Origin: Pyricularia pennisetigena
Taxonomy: Eukaryota > Ascomycota > Sordariomycetes > Magnaporthales > Pyriculariaceae
Direction of reading: 5' to 3'
DNA length: 64,000 nucleotides
Assembly (NCBI RefSeq): GCF_004337985.1
Contig: NW_021940921.1
Coordinates: 1,443,758 to 1,507,757 of the forward strand
Below, one piece after another: positions 38,325 through 48,821 of the stretch (positions within the stretch are counted from its first letter, which is position 1; each line of letters starts with the position of its first letter). The notes below the pieces were generated by a model. That model was not told the DNA's origin, did not search any database, and saw only the letters and a program-made list of their open reading frames with translations. A program made the translations under genes and the position numbers.

Positions 38325-39338
38325 CTACCCGCAATGTTTGGCCGGGTCAAGCGGGAGCCCGGAGCGGCGCATTACTTTCCCCAGTGGGTTTGCGCGGCCA
38401 CCAAGCTCGATTTTAACCATAGTAGGAAATGTACGTGACGTTCCTGCAGGAAAGGGTCTCAAACCGGGGATTTGTTCCTCTTTGCGAAAGCCCTGGGCGA
38501 GGAGTTTCAGCGGCTGGCCAGGTTCCTGGTAGGCGAGGATGACGCTTTTGCCGCCGTCGAGGTTAAGAGCGACCGTCGCATCAGATATGTCTTTGTGCAG
38601 GTAAGTTTGCAGGAAAAGATTAATAAGAGCGCGCATTTTGTTAATCCCTACGGCCCTTGTCCGAAGGGATGTATAGGTAAACACCATTTTTTCAGCCCCA
38701 AATTGCACGTAAACAAGTCTTTCGTTAGGGTTAATTACAGTCGCCTGGCCTCCCGGGACTTCATCATAAGGGGGGACATGCTGGAAGCGGTTTTCTTCTA
38801 CCTGTAGTTTTTTTAAACTTGGCCCTGAAGTTAAGAAAGATTTTCCGTCGTCGCTTTTCAGCATTTCGTACTGGTCTTTATAAAGACTCGCGATTTTGAA
38901 TGAATTGGGCGTAGTAGATGTCGGCCCAACAGGCCAGCCCAGGTACGTCCCTGGTGGAAGGGCTTTGCCGGGTTGACCATTGGGCAGCACGTCGAAATAT
39001 TTATGTGATCTAGCGACAAAGAATCCGCCGGTCATAAGAAGGAATGGCGTTTTACTGGGGTTGTTGCGAGCGTATTCATCTGGGCTTTGAGTGCCCTGTG
39101 ACGGACCGACGATGCTCATACGTGATTTGGGAATTACCACGGCAGTAAAAATCCCCCTTGGATTCATGTGTTGCATCATAGTCTTGGCACGAGCGTCGTT
39201 GTGTAAAGTTGGGTCGTGCTCCCAGCCGTCAGCTGTATGGAACTGGTAGACCACAGCATTATTTTTGTCTAGCGGAAATCTTTGATAGGCAGCCGCATTA
39301 ACCAAAGTGAAAGAAAGTGCAAATCCTAGTAGAAGCAT
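38325..39338 (-). CDS. Secreted phosphodiester-glycosidase-like (NAGPA domain) protein
   Basis: Start ATG at 39338, 337 aa, single exon. Residues 1-16 (MLLLGFALSFTLVNA) are a signal peptide. The domain contains NPRGIFTAVVIPKSRMSIVG, LLMTGGFFVARSHKYFDVLP, SFLTSGPSLKK, QATVINPNERLVYVQFG and VALNLDGGKSVILAY. The GGFF and NLDGG segments are signatures of the phosphodiester glycosidase (NAGPA) family, whose animal member removes N-acetylglucosamine from phosphodiesters and whose bacterial members act on cell-surface sugars. In fungi the substrate is unknown. The frame shows no RIP-type stop despite lying in the transposon-rich block. With the phytase 3 kb away it is the second secreted phosphoester-type enzyme still open here. 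Confidence 0.7.
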   Translation of the reverse strand: MLLLGFALSFTLVNAAAYQRFPLDKNNAVVYQFHTADGWEHDPTLHNDARAKTMMQHMNPRGIFTAVVIPKSRMSIVGPSQGTQSPDEYARNNPSKTPFLLMTGGFFVARSHKYFDVLPNGQPGKALPPGTYLGWPVGPTSTTPNSFKIASLYKDQYEMLKSDDGKSFLTSGPSLKKLQVEENRFQHVPPYDEVPGGQATVINPNERLVYVQFGAEKMVFTYTSLRTRAVGINKMRALINLFLQTYLHKDISDATVALNLDGGKSVILAYQEPGQPLKLLAQGFRKEEQIPGLRPFPAGTSRTFPTMVKIELGGRANPLGKVMRRSGLPLDPAKHCG

Positions 39339-40600
39339 TTTGGAGCGCAGGTCGATGGCAGGTAATGGCAGATAAACGGAAGGTAATTGGAAGGTAAATG
39401 GCCAAATTCTAAAGCGTAAGGGGGTGTCAAATATTGGAGTGTTGCAGATAAGGGACAGAGTCGTATAAATAAAGCGCCTTAAAGTGGTTTAGAGATTTAT
39501 TCTATATAATACAAATACCTGTGCAGAAACCGGTCCATATTGCTAGCCGAACCCTTGTAGAAAAGGATACCATGGACCAAAAAACCTCTATATTTGGACA
39601 GGGATAAAATATCGCATAATTGGGAATAATAAAACCTAACGAGAAAAATAAACTTTTGTAATTTATTTTAAAGGCTTTAATAACTTGAAAATTTACTTCT
39701 CGAACAGCCAAAATAGCTAAGGTTAAACGTAGCCCGGGGCAAGTAAAAAAATACCCCCTATTGCCCTGCGTTTATGCATGGGCTTTTAGCGACCTAATTG
39801 TTCAAGGGGAGCTTTTAGAACACCAACCTTATAATAGGGCTGTTATTTTGCAAAAGAATATGTTACTAAAAGCAGGAGCATACATGCGGCTCACGATTTG
39901 CAGTCGCTATTGTGAAATGGTAACATTTGCCCCTACTGCTATAGTAAAAGGATCGGCGATGCAACTTGAAAATAATTCTCGCTAAGTATTGACCAGCAAA
40001 ATATGTATAATTAAATAGATTCAAGCTTAGGCTTTTAGCCTAGAAAAGTAAGAAAAGAAGCAGACCTAAAATAGTAATTTCGATAAATATTAACAGATAA
40101 TATATAAAAGATAACTTATATAAAAACCGAGAAGAATAATAATAGCAGGCGGCTTTAAAGTGCTGGACATATTAAATGATTTATATTGAATAAAAAGTTT
40201 AACATCCGGGCATTGAATACTAAAATAGGTAAAATAGACTTTAATACCAAATGCTGACAAATTATTCGAGGTAAATTTAACGCAGTTCTTATATAGCAGA
40301 GAGGTTAAGTTGGTTCTCACATTTTGGCCACCTCCAAACTTGGGCAGCTTTAAAATAGAATATTAATATACCATATTTAGAACAATATTTAAATTTAAAA
40401 TTATTATCGCATAATAACATAATCACTTTCAGGGTTTCTTCATTTATTAATTTCCTCTCCACCATGTAAAATTTCCAAACCCGCACTGTTAATTCCCTGG
40501 AATTGAAAAAATCTTTTCTTTTTTCTTTTTTTGCTACTTAAAACCTTGCTTGCATCCGCGCCGGGATTATATTTTCTTTTTCACCCGAGGCATTAACTCC
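39339..40600. other. AT-rich stretch, no gene recognised
   Basis: Short frames at 39502-39711, 39761-39985, 40090-40320 and 40289-40486 carry no motif and composition is strongly AT. Probably decayed transposon. The first 100 bases would be the promoter of the NAGPA-like gene. Confidence 0.4.
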
Positions 40601-40618
40601 AATCGTGCTTCCGATAAA

Positions 40619-41266
40619 TTAACTTTTTGTTGGGCTGTCGTTGTGCAGGAAAGTAAGTCCAGCCGGGTGCTTCTCGTACACGAGATGGGAATGCCACCTC
40701 GATGCGCCGCCGGGCCTCCGGAACGACGCCGGGCTTTGCGTGGCCTGAAGGTCCGGCCAAATGATATGCACGCCGGGCAGGCCCGGCACGTAGGGGACCT
40801 GGGGATGGACCTCGATCTTTCCAAAATGCTTACCCAAATTAAACTGCTGCTGCAGGCTCAGGTGCTGGTCGCAGGTCGCGGAAGCAGACGACGCTCCGCT
40901 CCGCCACCAGCAGCGCCAACTCGTCCTTCTGCCGGTCCGTCAAGTCCTCGAACTGCAAGCCCTCGATCTCGGTGCCGACGTACGTCGTCAGGTCCGCCAC
41001 CTGTGCGGCGGCCCCCAGCAGCGCCTTCTTGACTTGTCGGCGCGCAGGGCCAGCTCCACGTGCTCGCGCTCCTCGGAGCGGGCCTTGTATACATCCTGCA
41101 GGTAGATGGCGGTCGCCGGCTAATACGGGTAACCTTCTGACAGGTCAATGCCTGCCTTTTCTAACCGCTGCCGTGCTGGTGCGGGCAGGTCGAGGTCTTT
41201 TTTGGGTTTTGGTGGCGCCTTGGTGTTGGTGATTGGGATAATGGGGTCAATTGGGGCAGGGGCCAT
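40619..41266 (-). pseudogene. TauD/TfdA 2-oxoglutarate dioxygenase pseudogene, 5' part only
   Basis: Start ATG at 41266 (MAPAPIDP). The frame reads KAPPKPKKDLDLPAPARQRL, EKAGIDLSEGYPY, a TAG, then ATAIYLQDVYKARSEEREHV. After one frame change comes YVGTEIEGLQFEDLTDRQKD, ELALLVAERSVVCFRD; after another, LGKHFGKIEVHPQVPYVPGL and RWHSHLVYEKHPAGLTFLHN. Family enzymes use Fe(II) and 2-oxoglutarate to hydroxylate taurine or other sulfonates. The iron-binding HxD motif (WHSD/WHTD) is WHSH here, so the Asp is lost. The distal His and Arg are absent because homology stops at 40619. One stop, at least two frameshifts and a 3' truncation make it dead. It is markedly GC-rich against AT-rich flanks. Confidence 0.75.
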
Positions 41267-43003
41267 TTTTGCCGTGGTTTGACAAGCAATCCGGGCGATA
41301 ATTTGTGGGTAATTAGCGTTTCTTTGGATTTTGAAGCCAATTGCTTTTTGCCTCGACAAGCTCCGTTGGCCTGTTCTTATTAATAAACCAAATTTCATAC
41401 CAAACATCGTTTCCAAAAAAACCAACCTCCACAAACCAATTGCTTGGAAATACGTCGACTAAGGAGCAACCTAAAAATCTTCCAAATTGGTCGTCTGATG
41501 GTAAGGAGTAAAGGGTTTGACAGCTCTTTGCAAATCATGACAGGATGGTCGTAGATAACGCCTTGGGCCCTATCTCCTCCAAAATCACGTCAATTAAAAT
41601 CCCCGCGTTGGACTTGGGACCCCTAACTGGATGGATATCGCGATTTTCCCAACACTTATTTCGCGATATCTCCTTTGCAACCATAACACTGTAGCATTTC
41701 AATATTTCCCGAACGAACCCAGGCAAAAAACCCGTGGAGCCGTGGGGGTTGCATTGTAAAAGGGATTTAATTGAAAAGCCCAGCTGGAAACCAGACGAAA
41801 TTCCCCGCTTCTCATCCCACATTAAATACTTATCAACAAACAACTCCAAAAATGGCCAAACCAATATCCTAACTTCGGTAGATATTCGGCATATTCTTTT
41901 CTTTTCATCAGTAAATCTCAAGCGTAATATTAATAAGAAAAAAAGGTCAGGCCTGGCACGCCATTTTCAAAGCTATTTATTAGGTATTCAACTTAGAAAT
42001 ACGTCTTCGAAAAATGCAACCTAAACTTACAGCTGCAACGCCTCCGCACCAACAAGACTTGAAATCTTATCAAGACAAGATTGTGCAAGCTTAAAACCAA
42101 GGAAAACCCCAAGGAGGGAGGTGAGTTTTGGGTTAGGCTGCATATCTCGCCACTGCTTTATTATAAAACCTGATAGTAAGGATACTATTGGTGATAAAAT
42201 TGCGACCAATCAATAACAGGGGCTCATAGGCGGGTACATTTGCGACAATTATTTATTATCATATTAAATAATGTGCTACAGCTTCCTCACGTATCCGCTG
42301 GGTCTGATCTCCCTTCCAAGGGCTTTAACCAGTGCTCTGTTCCCCATCGACAAGCTAGCCGTCATCATAGTCACTACCGACCCAAAACACCCGGTCTACC
42401 CTCCAAATAATACCTCTAATGGGGCGTTTAACAGCAAAAGGACCAACTCGGACCACTCCAGCTCCAGCCCTCCACCGGTATTGGCTGATAATAGTAATAG
42501 TAATAGTAATGTCTATTAACGCCGGGCCGCGCGGAGCGCCGGTACCGCCGGTTCTCCCCGCATGCAGCCGCACGTGGAACATTACGGCGCGCTATTTAAG
42601 CTTACATAAGTTTATATAGCGGATCGATCGTTACGGGCCGGGCCCGGGGCGATGCAGGGGTGGGTGCCTGCTGCGGCCCTGCAATTTATATTTTTGCAAA
42701 GGTATAACCAGCCTGCGGCGCTTTCCGCCGTTTGTTCGTGCGTACCGTTGCGCGCTGTTACGGAGTGGCGTGCCTGGGCGACTGCCAACCGTGTCTAGCT
42801 CCACCTCACGTGACAAGGCGCCAGGGTGAGTTTGTTATTTGTTCGCTTAGGCGCGTGTACGCGATTGGCACTGCGTGCCTTTCTTCTTCCTTTATACTTA
42901 GCTTTAGATCTTCGAATAGAATCGCCCCTATATTGCAGCCTTGTCTCTTTGGGATCGCTTTCGTGACGGGTATAGGTTTAATAAACGGTAAAGTAAATAA
43001 AAT
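41267..43003. other. No firm gene; several unassigned frames
   Basis: A minus-strand frame at 41535-41921 (RDIHPVRGPKSNAGILIDVI, YLMWDEKRGISSGFQLGF) and another at 42027-42209 (PNPKLTSLLGVFLGFKLAQS) look coding-like but have no start or domain. A plus-strand frame from ATG 42271 gives 82 aa with a Ser/Asn-rich end that covers an (AATAGT)n microsatellite at about 42486-42510. I cannot support a product for any of them. Confidence 0.35.
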
Positions 43004-43400
43004 AATGCAGGCGTTCCCAACCCAAATACCCCCACCTCCAAATAACGATAAATTCGATAAACCGGACGAAATCGACCCCGTCTTAAAGGCAAAATATTTA
43101 TTGGAAAAAGGGTATATTGGCCGGGCTGCAAAAGCCATTATCGACCTAACCCCGTTAGCCCCGGAAACCCCGGAATCGTTAAACGCACTCCGGGAAAAAC
43201 ACCCTATCGGTAACGCTAATCCGTTTAATACCCGTTCTCAACCATCCCCGGGCAATACGGTGATAACGGAAAAAACGATAAAATCTGCAATTTCGTCTAT
43301 CGGAAGGGAAAAGCCCCGGGCCTTAGCGGTTGGACTAGGCCGTTATTAGACGCAGCTATTAAAACCCCCGGTGTTGGAATAGAGGGAATCGCGGTCAATC
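43004..43400 (+). pseudogene. Non-LTR (LINE-like) retroelement scrap upstream of an RT domain
   Basis: The frame reads LKAKYLLEKGYIGRAAKAII, DLTPLAPETPESLNALREKH and PIGNANPF, then after a frameshift near 43320 SGWTRPLLDAAIKTPGV. The order GxxxxAAKAL...APLAPxTxExxxxLRxxHP...SGWTxxLLxxA is that of the region preceding reverse transcriptase in some non-LTR retroelement ORF2 proteins. No RT domain follows. The upstream part of the frame (RTVARCYGVACLGD...) is probably unrelated. Confidence 0.4.
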
Positions 43401-43608
43401 CAACAATAGAGCGATGATCCACGTGCAATGCCGCACAGGCCAGTTGCACGTGACTCACCCGCCCAATTGCGGGTATAAGACGGAAGGACGTTCAGAAGCT
43501 CACCTCTAGACAGTTTCATAGAAGATGCACAATCAATTTTCTTTATATCCGTATAACAACGTTCTGTTGATCGATCGACATTACGAAAGGCCTATCAACA
43601 CAACCCCT

Positions 43609-43640
43609 ATATATATATATATATATATATATTATATTAT
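43609..43640. repeat. (TA)n microsatellite
   Basis: About 12 TA units followed by ATTATATTATATA. It lies 20 bp after an AACACAACCCC tract, in sequence without genes. Confidence 0.9.
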
Positions 43641-43771
43641 ATAAAAAACTTCTTTTTTGATAAAATTTGGCGCATAAATCCTTCGGATTTATAAAGATTA
43701 GCCCAAAGCCCTTCGTGTCTTTTATTTATATTTAAGCTGCTTTGCTAGGTTATTTTACTTAAGGTGATGGA

Positions 43772-43953
43772 TGTGAGGATCAGGCCCCCAAACCTACCCT
43801 CAGAATCACGACTCGGCGCAAGATTGATTTGGGCTTCACGGTTTGGCGATTCCATTGTTGGTGGTGGAAAAAACACGTGTCGAAATGAAAAGATGGTCAA
43901 TGTAGGAAAAATGATCCGGGTCATGTCCTGATCCGGGTCATGTACATCCACGT
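43772..43953 (-). mobile_element. LTR fragment joined to the 5' end of a pogo/Fot1-like element (second TIR subfamily)
   Basis: 43772-43816 matches the first 45 bp of the Gypsy LTR (GAGGATCAGGCCCCCAAACC). From 43818 the minus strand gives the start of a pogo transposase (MESPNREAQINL) and its 5' flank, ending in a terminal repeat whose outer 12 bp (ACGTGGATGTAC) equal those of the other pogo copies. The inner repeat units differ (ACATGACCCGGATCAGG). A TA follows at 43954-43955. The transposase is cut after about 20 codons. Confidence 0.75.
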
Positions 43954-44923
43954 TAACTATTTAAGGGATTCGAGAATGGCAACTAGAAATGCATGCTTAT
44001 AAAGCATACTGGGTGGTATGCGTGGAAGGATGATATTGTCTATTGTAATATGTTATCTTTTAATCGAAAGTATATTAAGTTTTGGGAAGAAAACGAAAAG
44101 GCACGACTTGTAGAAGAAGAGAAACAACAAAATAACCAATAGATTATAACTGGGTGGATATTTATCGAGATGCTTTAATTGCAAAACATCCACGGGCCCG
44201 CACGAACCCCCTTTTTTTATCCCAGAACATGTTGCAAACAGCTGTCTTTGTTATTTCAGAATGTAGACAGGAATAGCCAAAAATAGCGACTCGCACTATT
44301 TTTGTTTCAATTCGAATCCTACTAGGCTTATAAACATTAGTCAGTGAGTAGATTAACAGATTGGATAAACTACCAGATAGTGCGCCCATAGATTGACTAA
44401 TTAACTCTTTTATGCGACTCGACCAAAGTATTTTACGCGAATAGTTTTTGGAGACTAGCTCGAGTTATAATTTAAAATATATAATTGATAACTTTTATAC
44501 TTTATTATGCGAATCGGGCCATTTATTAATCATAATTATTTTTAGCAACGGTTAAGGGAAATTGCATAAATTTTTACGAAAGCTTATATATTTTACTCGT
44601 AAATTGCAGGTTTACACAAGAATATTCGAATATAAACTTGGCAAGGTGAAATAGTATATAATAGTGCGTTAAAGCAGCCTGTGTAAGTGGAAATAAAATA
44701 AATCAATCGGATTTATCAAATTAAAATTTATAACCTTTGCAGGTCCTACCACCAAGTTACTTTATCGCACCTTTTCTTTATTGTTCACTTTTATCTTCTT
44801 TCCTCCGAACTATTAAAATATAAAGTCCTCTTTGTTTTATTTCACCTTCGGACTTGTCCCGGCTATACTGGCGACACCCGGAAACCCTGGTAAATCCTTT
44901 ATATCTTTCGTTTGATATAATAT

Positions 44924-45337
44924 TTGAAACTGAAAATAATTTCGATACCCCAAAGCGCGAGCGGTTCACAAAAGCGCTGTGGTGTTGTTCCGTTTTACAG
45001 CCAAACTGAAATTTGGATGATTCCTTCCGACTCGAGTGGTTGGATACTGCCGAAAGGTAAATATGAAACAAAGGACAGCAGCTGGGAAGCTTGCGCAAGG
45101 CGCGAGGCTCAGGAAGAGGGTGGGTTTTACTTCGACAGTCTTGAATACGTCGGTTCCTTTGGCGACACCGTTTGGTATAAAGGCACGGTGACACGTAAAA
45201 GCGAACCTACGGACGCAAAGAATCGTAGTAGGGGTCCCGCAGAACATTTTACATTCTCCGAAGCAGCTGGTTATTTGACAGGGTATGGAGAGAAGAAGGA
45301 TTACATGCTGAGTGCCTTTAATAAGGCGATGGAGTAA
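44924..45337 (+). CDS. Nudix hydrolase (diphosphoinositol-polyphosphate/Ap6A type), 5' end unresolved
   Basis: The frame from about 44930 reads SASGSQKRCGVVPFYSQTEI, WMIPSDSSGWILPKGKYE, then the Nudix helix SWEACARREAQEEGGF (REAQEEGG matching REUXEEXG, where E residues bind the metal), and YVGSFGDTVWYKG, ending KDYMLSAFNKAME. GWxLPKGxxE preceding the box is typical of fungal Aps1/DIPP enzymes, which cleave inositol pyrophosphates and diadenosine polyphosphates. The segment between the box Gly and REA is one residue longer than the Gx5Ex7RE consensus and has Asp where the Glu is usual. No in-frame ATG precedes the domain, so a 5' exon is missing or undetected. The gene lies between AT-rich transposon relics. 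Confidence 0.65.
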   Translation: MKLKIISIPQSASGSQKRCGVVPFYSQTEIWMIPSDSSGWILPKGKYETKDSSWEACARREAQEEGGFYFDSLEYVGSFGDTVWYKGTVTRKSEPTDAKNRSRGPAEHFTFSEAAGYLTGYGEKKDYMLSAFNKAME

Positions 45338-45810
45338 AGGGCTACATGCTTACTAAATGGCTGGCGCCACCGTCGTAGCTTATTAGAGGTAGCATGGTGC
45401 ATCTTATACCGATAGGCGGTATGTAGGGCTCCCCAAAAAAGTCTTTTGGCGCAATTTGTATTGGCGGTTTGGAAGCGGAAAAACAATGTGAAGCAGAGAA
45501 GTAAAACAAACAATCAAGTTTTAGCCGATTATATACTGTATTTGTCTCAATACTTCTGTCAAATTGCGTTTTGAATTAACAAAATACGTGTTAAATAATT
45601 CAATTTCAAATGCCCAACTTAAGGTTTTAATTCGCGTTTATTTATGTTCTGAGCTACTTTGCTACGTTGTTTTACTTGAAATAATAGAGTGGAGATAAAT
45701 ATAAAGATATAAGGTGTAAAACAGAAGTGGGAAAAAGTAGAAAAGAAATAAGTAAACGAAAAATAAAATCCTAGAAAAGAACGAAAAAAGGAGTAGTAGT
45801 AGTAGTAGTA
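45338..45810. other. No gene; ends in a (GTA)n tract
   Basis: AT-rich, stops in all frames. A (GTA)6 microsatellite at about 45792-45810 directly abuts the left end of the pogo element; its last TA served as the insertion site. Confidence 0.55.
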
Positions 45811-46847
45811 ACGTGGATATACAGTACCCTGGCCACTTTTCCTATACCACACCATTCCTAACTCCAATTGCAACATCTGCATTGCTTATTTTACCTCAAT
45901 GCAGTCGGAAATATGTACATCAGACATTTCTGCATCTTCCTGACAGGTGCGTGCATTATGTCCTATACTGCCACAATTGCCACAGCGCCGGTTAGTCGCC
46001 AATCGCGCATTATTTCCCTCCCCATTTTCACCTTCGTCATCCATTATTGGATTATCCGCGCTTGTTAATTCCAACGAAATTTGAGATTTATGTACGGTGT
46101 ATAACCCTGTTTTACGAACACGTGTTTTTTTGGCCTTTCGTCGTTTGCTAAACGCCTTATTGGCCTTCCGAAAGCTGCGGTTCTCTGCTTCAAAAAGCGT
46201 GGTTCGATAAGCAATTAATTCTAATCCTTTCGCCAATTGCTTTACTGCCTTAATAATCGGTGAAAAAAAGCTATTTGGTGACGGCTAATTCGAGTTTTAA
46301 TAAGCGTTAATTGATAAATAATTTTTGTCGGGTTGTGCGGCGTTTAAGAGACCCAAGATTCGGTGGTGGGAAAAATAAGCTTTTTGGGTGAAGGCGTCCG
46401 TATTTTAATATCCAATTTGGAAATTACGGTTTCCGGGTTATAAGGAATAAGTCCAGCTCCCCTAAAACCCCCAGCCATGTTGTTTTTTGTTATAAAAACT
46501 TTGTACGCCGCTACAAAAGCCAAAAAAACTCGACCTTATTAATATTGTTAATGTGGGCCCGGATGAAGTTGTTAATTTTTTGTCCGTACGCCCGTTTTAG
46601 GACACCGAACACTCCGACGTCAAGTGGTTGGGTTAAATGAGATGAATAAGCAGGCAGGCAAATTGGAATTATGTTATTATTTTTGCAATAGCTTTTAAAT
46701 TCGGGTGATTGATAATTGCCGTGCCCGTCGAGCACTAATATCCGATATGCGCCTTTTATCCGCGACTTTATATGTTTATCGAAATGTTAAACCCACTCGA
46801 GGCCAGTTTTATTATCGGTCCATCCGTTGGCAGTAGGTTTTAAACGC

Positions 46848-47052
46848 TGTAAGGATTAGGCCCCTAAACCTACCCTTAAAACGATTCGGCTCCACACCGA
46901 GCCAGGGATCGGATAAAGATCCACTACCTCCGGATTTAAGCGCGTCTCTTGAGCGCGTCGTCGATTGTAATTTCTCTCTTCTCTTCAATTTAGAATTTTC
47001 GTCGATAGCGCCTAATACATTGAGGTTTTCCAATGTATGCCTGGCCGTAACA
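46848..47052 (+). repeat. 5' LTR of the Gypsy element
   Basis: 205 bp, TGTAAGGATTAGGCCCC ... GGCCGTAACA. It is preceded by AACGC (46843-46847), repeated exactly after the 3' LTR. Compared with the 3' LTR it shows CpA to TpA and TpG to TpA differences such as GTGAG to GTAAG. Confidence 0.9.
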
Positions 47053-47667
47053 TAATTTTAAATTTACTATAATTTACTGGTGAAGCAATTAAAATATATC
47101 GTTTAATCCCTTTATTTAATCGTTCACCACGTCGGTTGTGCCCGACGGTAAATTAGGCCATAAAAAACACCATTCGCGAAATTAATGTCGCCGCGTAAAA
47201 ATTACGGCCCACCGATTCGCTAATCCCAACGCGTAATAAACGCATATTCAGTAAAGCCAAATAATTTGGCTTCCGGCATTGCTATTCCCAACACCGAAGA
47301 CTCGGACCAAAACGGAAAAATTATAATTACCCCAGTAAGCCCAAAGCCAATAGAGCCCGCTCCTACTAACGCCAATATAAAGCCTGAAAAGCCCGTTAAG
47401 CCCCAATACGATATAAAGTAAAATCAGCCAATCGATAGTATCGAAATTGACGGATCGTACGAATACGAGTTAATTTCCGAACACCTAGGAAAAACGCGAA
47501 ACCTTCCCCACTAACCTTTTACCAAAACGTTAAACGGCAGGAACGAAATTCCGAAATTTCCAAGCAAAGCGCCCTCGCCTACCGCCCAAATGAAAAGCGA
47601 AATGGCAAACGAAAACGAAAATACAACCGGCCAGGCCACCATCATTTAATCGCAATTGTAAAACTTT

Positions 47668-48729
47668 TTGGCTATTATTGCCCAATTAAAAAACCAGTTG
47701 GCCACCCAAAACAATTCCAGTAATGGAGCCCGTGGGGTTACACCCTTTAACAGCGTTTTCGGTAGGACCGATTTTAAACCTGTTGGATTTGCCGCCCATA
47801 ATGCTTTTAGGCCCTACGGAAATGGCCAAATTAACGTTAACCCCGGGTATAATAAAAAAACCCGCAAGACCGGCGTTGACCCCGGATTTTTCGAGGGTAA
47901 GGACGACATTTTCGACACGTGGATTATCCAAATCGCCGATATAATGGAAGAAAATAAAAACATTTACAAAACCGAACGTAACCGTATGGCAGCCTTTTTT
48001 TCGTTAACAAAAGGACCGTTTAACGACCTATTGCGTAACCGTTACGCCTCGAAAAAAAACCCTTTCAGCGGTGTTGCCGAAATGGTCGTAATTTTAGCTG
48101 CGGTGTACCACGACGATAACCAAAGCACTAAAGCACGCCGAAAATTGGTTAAAATAATGTTTAACCCAGCAGACAAAATTATGGATATCCATGTTTTTGT
48201 TGGTAAAATTAACATTTTGGCGGACCGCGCCAACATTTTTAAATTAAAGCGTAAAACCCTATTATACGAACATATTCCGGCAAAATTGAACACCCAGTTT
48301 TTCGACGACGTTAAAAATCCGGATATATCGTACGAGTTTTTCGTAAATAAAATCGCCAACGTTGCATTGGCTAATTAGCGCGTTTACGAGGAAAACCTTA
48401 AAAGGAAACAGGTTAAAAAGGGGCGCCAATCGCCCGAGCCTCGTCGTCGCCGTTCCCGCGATTACGAATACAGGAGAAAGGTTAAAATAGCGATTCCCAC
48501 ACCCGTTAAGGAAGTAGTTATTTTTTCCGATAAGGAAAGGAGCGCTTTTTTGGACGCAGGTTTTTGTTTTTTATGTAAAAAGGCCGGCCACCAATCCCGT
48601 CACTGCCCCGATCGCAAAATTATCGCCAATATGTTACAGGTTTTGGATTATAGGGATTCGTATTCGCAGCCTGATAATTCGATTCGCAATTCGTCGTCGA
48701 CTTTCTCGTTTAATTCGGAAAACTGTTAA
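47668..48729 (+). pseudogene. Gypsy gag with CCHC zinc knuckle
   Basis: The capsid-like region (GFFEGKDDIFDTWIIQIADI, NRMAAFFSLTKGPFNDLLRN, FNPADKIMDIHVFVGKINIL) stays open to a TAG at 48376-48378. The same frame then continues through a basic stretch (RRRRSRDYEYRRK) to FCFLCKKAGHQSRHCPDR (Cx2Cx4Hx4C) and ends at 48729. The frame before 47668 is also gag-like. Gag packages element RNA into particles. One visible internal stop inactivates it. Confidence 0.8.
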
Positions 48730-48821
48730 AGCTGCCGGAAATCTTTTCGGTAATTTGTATGTTTTAAATAGTTAAAATCGATAAATTATCTAAATTAAAC
48801 ACCTTTTTTGCTTCCATTTAA

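Noticed and set aside
41535..41921. 128-codon minus-strand frame (RDIHPVRGPKSNAGILIDVI)
   Set aside because: Looks somewhat coding but has no start, splice support or recognisable family, so no product is claimed.
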